From the NCBI GenBank assembly GCA_031769625.1, contig JAUIMM010001250.1, positions 310,001 through 374,000 of the forward strand: a DNA stretch of 64,000 bases, read 5' to 3'. Position numbers and translations under genes: made by a program. Origin of the DNA: Taudactylus pleione. Taxonomy: Eukaryota > Chordata > Amphibia > Anura > Myobatrachidae. The notes under the pieces were generated by a model. The model had not been told where the DNA came from. It saw only the letters and a program-made list of their open reading frames with translations, and made no database searches. This document shows positions 46,761-57,107 of this stretch, piece by piece; the stretch's first letter is position 1, and the number at the start of each line of letters is the position of its first letter.

Positions 46761-46884
46761 CCATAGACTTGTGGGTGGTGGAGATTGCAGGTGCTTGGAT
46801 CCATATAGAAGGGAGCAGTAAGGTGACACTGGACTGATTATTGTTCAGTTTTTTGTCCCCAAAAGTTTCAGAATTTGAAATACC

Positions 46885-48755
46885 CTTTCCAGTTTGATGA
46901 TTGCACTGCAAGTGACATAACAGGGAGGATGTTCCTAGATGGTTAAGGTCCTTACCTCTACTCACTGTTACATGGCAATGGTCACACATGGCTTGGAAAA
47001 GGTTGTCTGGATTTGGGTGGAAATGATTCCACACGAGAAGTGGATTTTTTGGTTCTTTGTCCTGGCATGGCAATAATGGGAATTTTCCCACCATGGTCAA
47101 GAACTGTTGCCCGATTTACAGTTTTTACACAAACAGCCTCGGCATCAACATCCTCATAATCAATATCCTCATCATCCTTGTTGTTACCGCCAACTACAGA
47201 AATATTCTCTTCCTCCTCCTGGTGCAATTCTACAGAAGCATTATCTATTTCTACATCAACATGTTGACTTGTGCTGCTCATGCCCACTTTTGCAGAAGGC
47301 ACACAACTGGTGGAAGGAGGATCCTCTTCAAGTACAGTATTAGAAAGGTCAGGCTCACACACTGAGGCCACACTTGGACTCTCCTTGGAGATCTATGTCT
47401 TTTTGGAGAAAATTTTTTTTCTCTAAAGCAGAGTTAGCTTTATATTTTTTTTCTTTAACAGGGCAAAAGTATTTTTTTACATGGCCTAGAGCATCGGCCT
47501 TCATAGATGACATTGACAGTCTTGCATCGTCATCATGACTGTTCCTGGCTGCTACAAGACTGGTATGTGGATCCTGCTCTCCTGGCATGTGACTGTCCTC
47601 CATACTCACTGCGGTCTTACAGCAATGTCACCAAGCAATGATTGTGCAGCTAAGTTGTAGCTAATGCACACAACCACACAAAAAAAAAAAAATTAAAACT
47701 GGGGGAGAGCACCCCTGAACGAGGCAGCAGCCCCTTGATAAATGACAGATGCAGCAATCCTCTGCAACTATATTGCTGATAAGTGTGGCTAACATGCAGA
47801 CACACACAGAAAAAAAAACTTTTTTACATTATTTTGCACTTGGGAGGGAGAGCACCCCTGAATGAGGTAGCAGCCCCTTGATAAATGACAAATGCAGCAA
47901 TCCTGCACAAATACTGTACATTGCGGATAAGTGTGTCTAACACACACACATATAGAAAAAAAAACACATTTTATTTTTTTACACTTGGGGAAGAAAGAAC
48001 CCCAGAACTTGGCAGCAGCCCCTTGATAAACGATAGATGCAGCAATCCTGTGCAACTACATTGCTGATAAGTGTGGCTAACATGGACACATACAGAAAAA
48101 TAAACATATACATATATATTTTCTTACACTGCAGGTCAGTGATGGAGAGCATCTCTGAACAAAGGCAGCAGCCCCTTGATAAACAACACAGGCAGCATCC
48201 CTATGCAGCTATATTGCTGACAAGTGTGGGTAATGTGTGCACATACACTGGGGGTGAAGAGCACCCCTGATGGACAGAGCACCCCCTTACACAATACAGC
48301 AGCACCCCTTATGGACTGCAATGACACAGGACCCACTGAAGACCCCTCTTCTGTCTGCAGCACAGCTCAGAGTAACACAGCCCTATGGACAACAGGCACA
48401 GCACAGCACAGCCCAGCACAGCAGCCAGCTCTAGTATGGAGTCTATGGACTAGTGGACAACAGCCAGCCAGCCCCTATACAATATATGGACATTAAGCAG
48501 CCAGACCCTGACAAGTAACAGATGTCAGCCCCTATAAACACACAGCACAGCGATCACAGCTCCCTCCTTCACTCTCCACAGCCAGAATGAAAATGGCAGC
48601 GATCGCTGGACCTTTTATACAATCCAAAACCCGTGAGAATCTGACCATGGGATGATGACTTTTTCCTCATTTTGAGATCCAAGTCAGGAATTAAAACCCG
48701 AGCCAACTCGTATCTCGGCTCAGATTGCTGAGTTCGGGAGAGTTCGGATCTCTTT
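46885..48755 (-). mobile_element. hAT element 5' half with BED-type zinc finger
   Basis: The minus strand encodes an N-terminal region (from about 47609: SMEDSHMPGEQDPHTSLVAA, acidic EEEENISVVGGNNKDDEDID) and then a BED finger, VWNHFHPNPDNLFQAMCDHC, VTVSRGKDLNHLGTSSLLCH with a final H/H pair, about 47030-46885. BED fingers bind transposon ends. The catalytic and dimerisation parts are missing; the sequence meets DIRS RNase H at about 46800-46885. The right part (48600-48755: ATACAATCCAAAACCCGTGA, CCGAGCCAACTCGTATC) matches the 5' end of the hAT at 15092-21353. Confidence 0.82.
47700..48270. repeat. about 145-bp tandem array in the hAT leader
   Basis: Four units share GCAGCCCCTTGATAAATGAC, TGCAGCAATCCTGTGCAACT and TTGCTGATAAGTGTGGCTAA, with landmarks near 47728, 47870, 48015 and 48168. 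Confidence 0.88.
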
Positions 48756-49059
48756 AATTTTAATGTAATATCCCTATACATCTAACCTATAACAAAAAAG
48801 ATATCTCTTATGTCTCCTTGTTACAAAACTATCCATAACATTTTTTGACATTCCCTAAACTGTATAATGGGATATTAAAATTGTGGGATTCATCAATCTC
48901 TGAAAATACATTATTTTTGAAGTTTGACAGTTAAACTGTTTCCCTGTTATGCTAAATACAGCTAACAAGCAGCCAGCAGCATATTTATCATCATGTGCAG
49001 CAGAGGGATCTGTTCAGATCACCCACACTGTGCTGCTCACCCATCCATACCCCGTCCAC
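48756..49059. other. short unassigned stretch of intron 1
   Basis: No recognisable feature between the hAT and the minisatellite. Confidence 0.5.
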
Positions 49060-50100
49060 CTGAATGTTGCTGCAGTCTGTTCATCCCCTGCCTGCAGCCT
49101 CTGTCCTCTACCCACTGCCTCTGTCCCCTGCCTGCTTCCTCTGTCCCATGCCTTAGTCCTCTTCCCACTGCCTCTGCCCACTAAAGACTACTGCATCTGT
49201 CATTTTGCCCATTGCCACAGCCCATTTGCCCGCTAACTCTGTTGTCTACCTACTGCCTCTGTCCACTTCCTCTGTTCCCTGCCTTCTGCTTCTGTCTCCT
49301 TGTTCACTGCCTCTATCCACTACCCACTGCCTCTGTCCCCTGCTTCTGTCCACTACCCACTGCCTCTGTCCCCTTGTTCACTGCCTCTATCCACTACCCA
49401 CTGCCTCTGTCCCCTTCCTGCTGCTCTCTGTCCACTACCCACTGCCTCTGTCCCCTGCCTACTGCCTCTTTCCACTACCCACTACTGCCTCTATCTTTTT
49501 GCCCATTTTCCTGCTGTCTCTGTTGTCTACCTGTTGCCTCTGTCCCCTGCCTGCTGCCTCTGTCCACTACCCACTGCCTCTGTCCCCTGCCTACTGCCTC
49601 TTTCCACTACCAACTACTGCCTCTATCTTTTTGCCCATTTTCCTGCTGTCTCTGTTGTTTACCTGTTGCCTCTGTCCCCTGCCTGCTGCCTCTTTCCACT
49701 ACCCACTACTGCCTCTGTCTTTTTGCCCATTTTCCTGCTGTCTCTGTTGTCTACCCACTGCCTCTGTCCCCTGCCTGCTGCCTCTGTCCACTACCCACTG
49801 CCTCTTTCCCTGCCTGCTGCCTCTATCCACTACCCACTACCTCTTTCCCCTACCTGCTACCTTTGTCCCCTGCCTCAGTCCCCTGCCCACTGTCTTTCTC
49901 CCGTTGCCGCTGACTCTGCCCACTACCCACTACTGCCTCTGTCCTTTTGCCAATTTCCTCTGCCCCTTTGCCCACTGTCTCTGTCATCTACCCACTGCCC
50001 CTGGTCCCTACGTGCTGCCTGTCCACTGCCTCTGTTCCCTGCCTGCTGCCTCAGTCCCCTTGCCCGCTGCGTGTCTACTACCTGCTGCCACTGTCTATAT
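49060..50100. repeat. pyrimidine-rich minisatellite (CTGCCTCTGTCC)n
   Basis: About 1 kb of CTGCCTCTGTCCCCTGCCTG and CCACTACCCACTGCCTCTGT units repeats every 20-21 bases. A larger unit containing TCTTTTTGCCCATTTTCCTG is repeated near 49490, 49625 and 49720. Plus-strand frames are open for up to 333 codons because of composition. It lies about 190-1230 bases inside V2R intron 1 from the exon 1 donor. Confidence 0.93.
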
Positions 50101-50285
50101 GATGAATAGAGCCCATGTTGTGATGTCTATCTCAGTATATGTAACAGGATGTGTGTCAGGTGGAAATGTGTGTTCATTTTTTAACTATTTTATCCACTAC
50201 CCATAGGAAACAATCCATACAGTACATACCCTAATCACATAATGTTTAAGTATGACAAAACAAATGAATTTTAGAAAATACTTAC
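50101..50285. other. start of V2R intron 1
   Basis: Contains the exon 1 donor GTAAG (50285-50281, minus strand); otherwise AT-rich unique-looking sequence. Confidence 0.6.
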
Positions 50286-50530
50286 TCCACGCATAGTGTG
50301 AATAATGTAGATTCTCCTCTCACATTGGCAAACTCTAAGGTTCTGGAATGAGCAGATATTAATCCTCCGATAATGATGTCTCCATCTTGGTAATATTTAT
50401 ACTCAAAAAAAGATTTATGTGCAGCCAGGTTACACTGAAAGGCTGAGTCCTGTATTATACGTCCATAACATGTTACCGGCAGGGTAAGTAACAGCAAATA
50501 GGAGGCAGAGTGTACAGGAGACCAGTCCAT
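50286..50530 (-). CDS. V2R-like receptor, exon 1 (signal peptide)
   Basis: The start ATG is at 50530; the three codons before it (GTG TAT GTC) are not a better start. It encodes MDWSPVHSASYLLLLTLPVT followed by CYG, a good signal peptide, then CNLAAHKSFFEYKYYQDGDI and IIGGLISAHSRTLEFANVRG, ending TLFTLCV plus two bases of the next codon. GDIIIGGLISxH is the family C receptor start block. The donor is CGTGGA|GTAAGTATT, and 245 coding bases leave phase 2, which fits exon 2 exactly. Joined exons 1-4 give about 520 residues of intact extracellular domain. Confidence 0.93.
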
Positions 50531-50615
50531 GACATACACAGGATCTTCTCATTCTGTATAATCACTGACAGCTCTGCAGATCCCCAGTACATGGGGATTA
50601 TACAGTCACCAGCAG

Positions 50616-50623
50616 CTTATATA
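50616..50623 (-). promoter_or_regulatory. candidate TATA box of the V2R-like gene
   Basis: TATATAAG on the minus strand lies about 90 bases upstream of the ATG, which would put transcription start near 50585-50592 and leave a 5' leader of about 60 bases without an intron. It was chosen by position and consensus only. Confidence 0.5.
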
Positions 50624-50639
50624 CATTATCTGGGACTGA

Positions 50640-51313
50640 TATAGATACAGAGCTACAGCTGCAGAGTAATAAACAAGTGAATAATTAAAATCTCAATCTC
50701 AAAATAAAATCTATATTTTGTTGTGTTCATTGTACAATCAACTGATGTTCTTTCTTTCTTTAATACCTCTGATCTGTCCCGGAAGAGATTTAGACTTTGG
50801 ACTCAAAAACTCATCTGGAGTGTCCTCATTCATGGGGTATTTTTCCTGGGGCTTGAGCTGCCCCAATTCAGTACTGTATTATGCCCCCAAGGATTATGAG
50901 AAAGTGAGGATCCTCATCCCGATGGGATAGTGGTGATGGAGGGAGTCTATGTAATGGATTTGGACTTAGGATAGGGGCAACATGCCCAGAGCAACATAAA
51001 GGGAAACATGCAGCTTTTGTGTGTGAGAATCCACAAAATTTGAAGTCTGCAAGACTCAGGGGCATCCCTCATGTCGGTGGAGCCTGACCTTTTCTCTACT
51101 GCACAAGTATTACCAGGTGAGAATGTACAAATTGCCATGGCTGGCAGTCAGCAAACCGACATTCCAGTTGCCCAGGCATATCTGGATTGGGGGATGGACC
51201 TTAAATTTGGGCCCAGGGTTGGTGACCCACTTTGTGCAATTATTCACCAGGATTCAGAGCTGGGAACCAAACCTTCCTACACACCACATGCCAAGCTCAT
51301 CCCCTACAATAAT
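50640..51313. other. upstream flank of the V2R-like gene
   Basis: No gene recognised. The CCCCTACAATAATGA at 51301-51315 is the left copy of a target duplication (see 51314-52200). Confidence 0.5.
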
Positions 51314-52200
51314 GAACACAGAAAAAAGAAAATTGCCCCCCAGCACACTGCAGATAAATCAAAAATACTTGAATCCTACATGATAATAGAAGTTCAGAGG
51401 TATTGGTTTACATACATTTGCAAATATATGATTAAGCGCTGGGCCGTCGTCAAGGCTCCTCTATACCAGTGTCCCTAGCATTAAGGGGTTCACGTCCGAA
51501 AAGCAAGGCACCCCAAAAAATTCCAGCCAAGGACCACCCCCATGGCATCACACGAAAAGGGGAAAAAAGGTGATAGTGAAGTGTTAAAGGATAGGTGTGT
51601 AAAGATAAATCAATAAGTGTTAATGAGATGTAAAATAATTAAAATGACATAAATAATACACAAACGCATAGAAAAGTGAAAAAATATTCTATGTGAATTA
51701 AGTGGGGATGCCATGTGCAAGATCCAGCCAGAACAATCCCGGGGGCCCCACTCCCAAACGCTCACCCCAAAATAATTATTGCTACATAATAGTAGCACCC
51801 ACTTTTACATCTCATTAACACTTATTGATTTATCTTTACAGATCTATCCTTTAACACTTCACTATCACCTTTTTTCCCCTTTTCGTGTGATGCCCTGGGG
51901 GTGGTCCTTGGCTGGAATTTTTTGGGGTGCCTTTCTTCTCGGACGTGAACCCCTTAATGCTAGGGACGCTGGTATAGAGGAGCCTTGACGACGGCCCAGC
52001 GCTTATTCATATATTTGCAAATGTATGTAAACCAATACCTCTGAATTTCTATTATCATGTAGGATTCAAGTATTTTTGATTTATCTGCAGTGTGCTGGGG
52101 GGCAATTTTCTTTGTTCTGTGTTCAATGTAAACCCCTCCCTTTACAAGCAGCTGCAGTATATTAAGCTGATTGAGCAACTACCATATTTTTTGCTTATTT
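51314..52200. mobile_element. large inverted-repeat element with 15-bp target duplication
   Basis: The left arm 51314-51635 and right arm 51803-52124 are inverted copies of about 320 bases with only scattered differences. They share GGGCAATTTTCTT and TGGGCCGTCGTCAAGGCTCC, and are separated by about 167 bases. A 75-base single-copy tail follows the right arm. CCCCTACAATAATGA occurs at 51301-51315 and again at 52201-52215, so an insert of about 885 bases is bracketed by a 15-bp direct repeat. No recognisable protein; mirrored short frames on both strands are a by-product of the symmetry. Confidence 0.85.
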
Positions 52201-52249
52201 CCCCTACAATAATGACCAAGGACATCATGTAACTTTAACATCCATTGGT

Positions 52250-53340
52250 AAGAAACCCTGATGTGTTGCATGTTGTAACAGTTGTAGATTATGGGAGGGA
52301 GACTGACAAAAATTCAGACACACCCAACAGGCAGACCAATCACTAGATAAGATGCAGGGGTGGAGGATGTAGGGGGGAGCAAAGTGATGAGGAATTAATG
52401 ATTATTGTACTGATTAGTCCAACCTACCTTAGAGCAATAACCTGGCACAGAAGTAAGGCAACTAGTTGTTTGAATCTGCGGTTAGCAGATCATCTTGGTG
52501 GCTGTTCCCAGTGATAGTTGTGACTGGGATACTGCACCATGTCTTGTCCATGTTCCGACTGTTGCAGGCAGCTAGAAATCCTTTCTAGTCTGTTTTCAGC
52601 TCTAAGCTGTATTTTGCCTGTCTGTGTACAGACTACAGCTGCACACTAATTTATTGTCTCTCTGTGTGCTAAACCCAGCTGCACACTAGCCTGTCATTAG
52701 GAAAGGCTCTCTGCAAGGAATGGCTCTGATTGGATCCTGCATCTCTTAAGTAACAGCCAGCCCTGCACTCTGTGCTGGTTATACTGTCTGACTACCAGTG
52801 TATGTTGCTCTGTTCACAGTTACCTGAGTTCTTGTTGGTTTACCTAGTTCAACTGTTATAGTATCCTGATCCTGTCAGTATTCAGCCCTGCATAATTTCT
52901 ATACCACAGTTCTGTCAAGCCATGTCTGTTTATTTCCAGCTTATCATACCTACAGTGTTCTGCACCTTGCTGCCTCCAGTTTGTGTTCCTGTTGCATCTG
53001 AATACACCTGTCTGCTGTTTGGTTCCCGTACCTTGGCCTGCAAGGCCGCATCTAGCCATGTCAGTTTATTCCCAGCAATTCTGCCAGCTGTGTTCTCCAC
53101 CTCGCTGCCTCCAGTTTGTGTTCCTGCCTCAGCTGATTACTCCTGTCTGCTCGCAAAAGGTGGGAAGAGGGGAAGAGTGAAGAAATTGGTCATCGCACCA
53201 ATCAAAATAGATCTAAATGAATTAGTGGGTATGGATATGCTATGTCCACATCTAATGTGTATTGGGTACAGTGATACCTTTAGTTATTGCGGTGGTGGTA
53301 CTACCCAGAGTTAGTACATTGGGACAGAAAAAGGGGGAGG
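52250..53340. repeat. LTR-like or tandemly repeated segment
   Basis: 52918-53018 and 53053-53150 are two copies of a unit of about 135 bases (AGCCATGTCTGTTTATTTCC, GCTGCCTCCAGTTTGTGTTC, TACACCTGTCTGCT). The preceding 52560-52700 has related GCTGCACACTAGCCTGTC-type repeats. The overall composition resembles gypsy LTRs. The plus-strand frame after it (VKKLVIAPIKIDLNELVGMD) is not recognised. Confidence 0.4.
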
Positions 53341-53739
53341 TTTATTAGTTCAAGAGGTACTTCAATCTAAGAACCCTTGAAGGAGTTCACAATAATAGCC
53401 TAAATGTCTTAAATTAAAACATAACTTTTATTTATTATTAACAGCACAATCATATAAAATGGCCTCACACAGATATCAAGATATCTGACAGAAAGAGTGA
53501 TAAGAGTGGGTAGAGAATCCTGGTTATAATAACACAGATGAAAAAGGTGAAATATAGAAAAAACATGTAATAGACATTTCAACATGAAACACGTATAAAA
53601 AGCACCAGGTTTAAAATGTTAATTTATTCTATCCAATGAACAATATATGAAAAAATAAATATAAACAGCTGTATAAAATAACACCTAGCTAGGGTGGTAA
53701 CAGAGGAAAAAATAAAGAAAAAGTAGACAGAGTAGTTGG

Positions 53740-55195
53740 GGATGTAAGACCCTGCACTAGGCTCTGCTGCTCCTTTCACACTGAATAGTGGAGGAATAGG
53801 AGGGAGAGATCTTCTAATACTGTAACACTGAGAGATAATAGTCAACTAAGGTCCACATCATCAACCCTAGTTACTACTATTGGTTGTCTAACCTAAAGGT
53901 ATTGGACAACAAATTAGTGCACTATTAGGTTGGTATGAGGGTCAATGGGATGGAGTAGAAATATTGCAAGAATTGTTGCTGCACACTGAGGGGCCTATTT
54001 ATCAACACTAAAATAACGTTTTTAAGGACATTTTCCTTAAATAACGTTATTTTGGTATTCATGAACAGACTTAGCACAGGAGATATCACAGATATCTCCT
54101 TGCTAAGTTCTCCTGCGTTAATTTCCACACTCCCCATACATTAGTACATTAGTATAGGTACATTAGTACATTAGTATGGGGATGTGGAAATTGTGGTATG
54201 CATCAAATTCCGAAAATTATGAATTTTCGGAATTTGATGCAGTTACTATTCGCCACTGTGAAGTGGCGAATAGCAGAATCGACTTACCTGTATCCACGTG
54301 TGCAGGTCTCCCGACGAGTCCCTCCGGCGCTCTGCTCCGTCCTTAGGCTCCGGAGGCTGGTCTGTCATGTGTGCTCCCCAGCAGAGCACAAGAAAGTTTC
54401 GAAAAAACAAAAAAAGTTTTTGTTTTTTTTCTAATCTGTCATATGGTCTGCTGGGAAACCACATGACAGACCAGCAGGATGGAGCCGGAGGCTGCTGCGC
54501 GGACAGGTAAGTTGGGGGGGGGGAGGTGAGCGGAGGGGGGAGGGGGGGAGGGGGACTACACAAACTTAACACATCTGTAGGCAGTGCTGCGCATGCGCTG
54601 GTTTTACAGATGTAACAGCGCATGCGCAGCACTGTTTCCAGATGCGATAAGGTAGTGTAGGCAGGGAAAAGTATCTATTTCCCGAAAAGCTGTCATCGCA
54701 AAAATGACAGCTTTTCGGAATAGATACTTATGGAGAGGTGGAATGATGAATTCCACCTATAATTAGGTAGAACTCCATGCGAGTTCTAAACCTAATTATC
54801 TCTAGAGAATTTTTAGGTTTAATGAATAGGCCCCTGAGTGAGAAGGTAAATAACATCTGATGGTGCGGCTGTTATACCCAACAGTAATCAATAATTCAGG
54901 TTTACAGTCCTTTGGATAAGAATATGATAACTGGGCAACATGATGTCAACATGGAAGATTCACAGGTGTATAGAGAAGTATGGGCCAAAGATTCTGTAAC
55001 TAGGCTCTGCTGCTCAGTCTCATACAGAATTGTAGAGGAGGAGGAGGAGAGAGATCTGCTAGTGCTGTGGCCCCGAGAAATGTTAGTTACACAGAGGTCC
55101 CCGTTATCAACCCCAATTTCTGCTGTTGGTTGTCATACCACAGGGCATCAGACAATCAATGAGAGAATCATAAGGTTGGTATGAGAACCACAGAG
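53740..55195. repeat. 200-bp direct duplication flanking a MITE
   Basis: 53746-53945 and 54985-55190 are diverged direct copies. Shared landmarks are TAGGCTCTGCTGCTC, GAGAGATCT, TATCAACCC, TTGGTTGTC and TAAGGTTGGTATGAG. The MITE at 53991-54833 lies between them. Confidence 0.7.
53991..54833. mobile_element. 843-bp hairpin-rich MITE with CTGAG duplication
   Basis: The inverted ends are GGGCCTATTTATCAA and GGGCCTATTCATTAA (right, complemented). CTGAG flanks at 53986-53990 and 54834-54838. The interior is a series of hairpins: around AATAACGTTATTT (54012-54055), AGGAGATATCACAGATATCTCC (54078-54100), ATTCCGAAAATTATGAATTTTCGGAAT (54207-54235, positions given), CTATTCGCCACTGTGAAGTGGCGAATAG (54246-54273) and TGCGCATGCGC pairs at 54590-54630. 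The last is AAAGCTGTCAT...ATGACAGCTTT (54683-54713). A G-run cluster is at 54505-54553. Confidence 0.85.
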
Positions 55196-55199
55196 AAAT

Positions 55200-56439
55200 T
55201 ATAGCTGTATTACATGAAGATAACGTCCTCTTATCATATACAGATAATAAGGGCTGTTTAAACAATATAAGTAAGAATCGTGTAGTCAATGATTTTGCCT
55301 ATATGTGTATGCTCAATCTCTATTCTCAGATATATAATGCCTGAGAGAATATATCATATGGAACACCAATAAATTGTTATGTAAAGTATTCAGAAGGACA
55401 CGCTAGGGCAATAATAGGAAAATGGTTACATACCCGGATCCTGAAACACCTTGTGTATGTATCATTAGGCATTCCATACAATACAGTAATGTACACAAAA
55501 TGATGCCTATTGCAATAAGAATCTGATAATAACTAGGTATCTAAAGAATTCTGACAGTGGAAAATCCAGACAAAGGCAGTACTTCAGGAACCGATTGTCC
55601 CTTTCTTGACACATGGCTAAGATCAAAATCTCAACGCCAGCCAGCCTTTAGCTATCAGTGGGTAGTGAATACCCCCTTGGTGTTACAAACTCTCTTAAAG
55701 GCAGAAGTGACCATCTGAGGAGTTCTAGGACTGGTGTGATTTGTCCTTTTCTGTGTTACCTTTTCACAGGTGAACCTGCAGACATAGGAACAGCAGATGA
55801 GTCACTCTTGATATAATTAAGGTCAGGTATTGTTCTGTGGCTATACAGCAGCAGTTGTGCAAACACGGTCACACTCCATAGACATAACATTTCATACTTG
55901 GATACCTTTTTGATTTGGCCGGGAGCCTCCCAAAAATCAGGTCATTCTCCCAGCCCCCTGGAAAGGCAGGCAAGCCTCCTGGTGACCCATCCACCCCACA
56001 TACCCCGCAGTTACAGTATAAATCTCTGCAGCAGGGGGGGTGGTGGTGATGCGATAGCGCTGAGATGCCTCATGTCCGACCCACAATTATGCATCATCTA
56101 CCGCACCATGCCTACTTTTACAGTGTCACACCCCCCCGGCTGTGGAAGCTAGACAGCGCCCTCCCGGAAGGATGGAGCTAAATGTCAGCAAGCATGTTAC
56201 ATTTACACAGATAATGTTATTATCTATCCGCTGACACATTCCCTATCTTAACACACGCAGCTAAACAAAGGACATGAGAACACCTGGGGCTAAGTTTAAT
56301 ACTGTGAGAGTTTAGAGAATGTGAGCATTTAGCAGTGTGTGCAATCAGGACAGCCCTGATTGCACACACACTGGGTTGGGAGAGAGACTGTGACAACACT
56401 ACACGATATCGCTCAGGGAGCATTTCGTGTAGTGTGTAC
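55200..56439. other. unassigned sequence upstream of the solo LTR
   Basis: No gene. 56390-56440 contains an inverted pair ACACTACACGATATCGC...GTGTAGTGTGTAC, probably the end of another small element. Confidence 0.45.
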
Positions 56440-56962
56440 CCACCATTAGAAAAGCAGACTAGTAATGTCTGCTTCTGTGAAAATCCAGAATGGGTCCTGG
56501 GGGTGTGGATGTGAGGACAGGGAGGGCTCCATCCACACACCACTCTAGGTTTTGGGCCTTTCAGCCTGGTAGCAGGCTCATTAGGGCTTCCACATGAAAC
56601 TGGCTGATTTAAGCTGGGTTTGTTTGTGGCTGAGTGTCTCATACCTGGGGGAGCTGGCAGTCTAGCCTGTTCAGAGACACTTGCTTGAAACCCTGTAAGT
56701 ACTGTGCATGTGTTTTGTTGATGGTAAGGGCAATAGGCCCTACCTTTGTTGCAGCAAGTGAATCTGCTGTTTAGTTAGTGCCCAGCCAGGCTAGGACTTA
56801 TGTTTATGCTTTTGTTTATATTTTTGTGTGTGGCACAATAAAGACTGGTGCCGACCAGTTTGTACAAGATCCCCAAACTTGTCTCCTGTTTCTACTGCTG
56901 CTGTCTGTAAAGAGGGAGTCCATCTACCCCCTGAGAGGGACTCCTATCCCAACTGTGTCACA
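56440..56962 (+). mobile_element. solo or truncated LTR of the Gmr1-like family
   Basis: It aligns with the complement of the LTR at 2074-3724. Shared blocks are AATGGGTCCTGGGGGTGTGG, GGGAGGGCTCCATCCACA, TGGCTGAGTGTCTCATAC-type sequence, AATAAAGACTGG and AGGGAGTCCATCTACCC, with the terminal TGTGTCACA. Its 5' part is lost. No pol sequence adjoins it. Confidence 0.82.
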
Positions 56963-57107
56963 ATATATATATGAGGAAGGGGCGGAAGACCCCAAAACGT
57001 TGACCTATTAAAGTCCCTCTGCCGAGGGGGTGACATTGTCTTACAGTCTCTGAGTGCCGCCTATGTTTTTGGTGCAGAATATATATATATATATATATAT
57101 ATGTATA

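Noticed and set aside
49205..50206. 333-codon plus-strand open frame
   Set aside because: It is a translation of the CTGCCTCTGTCC minisatellite; overlapping frames are equally open and the residues are only Pro/Leu/Ser/Cys/His repeats.
51071..52178. Mirrored proteins of about 70-135 codons on both strands
   Set aside because: They come from the two arms of the inverted repeat; no known domain and no independent evidence for coding.
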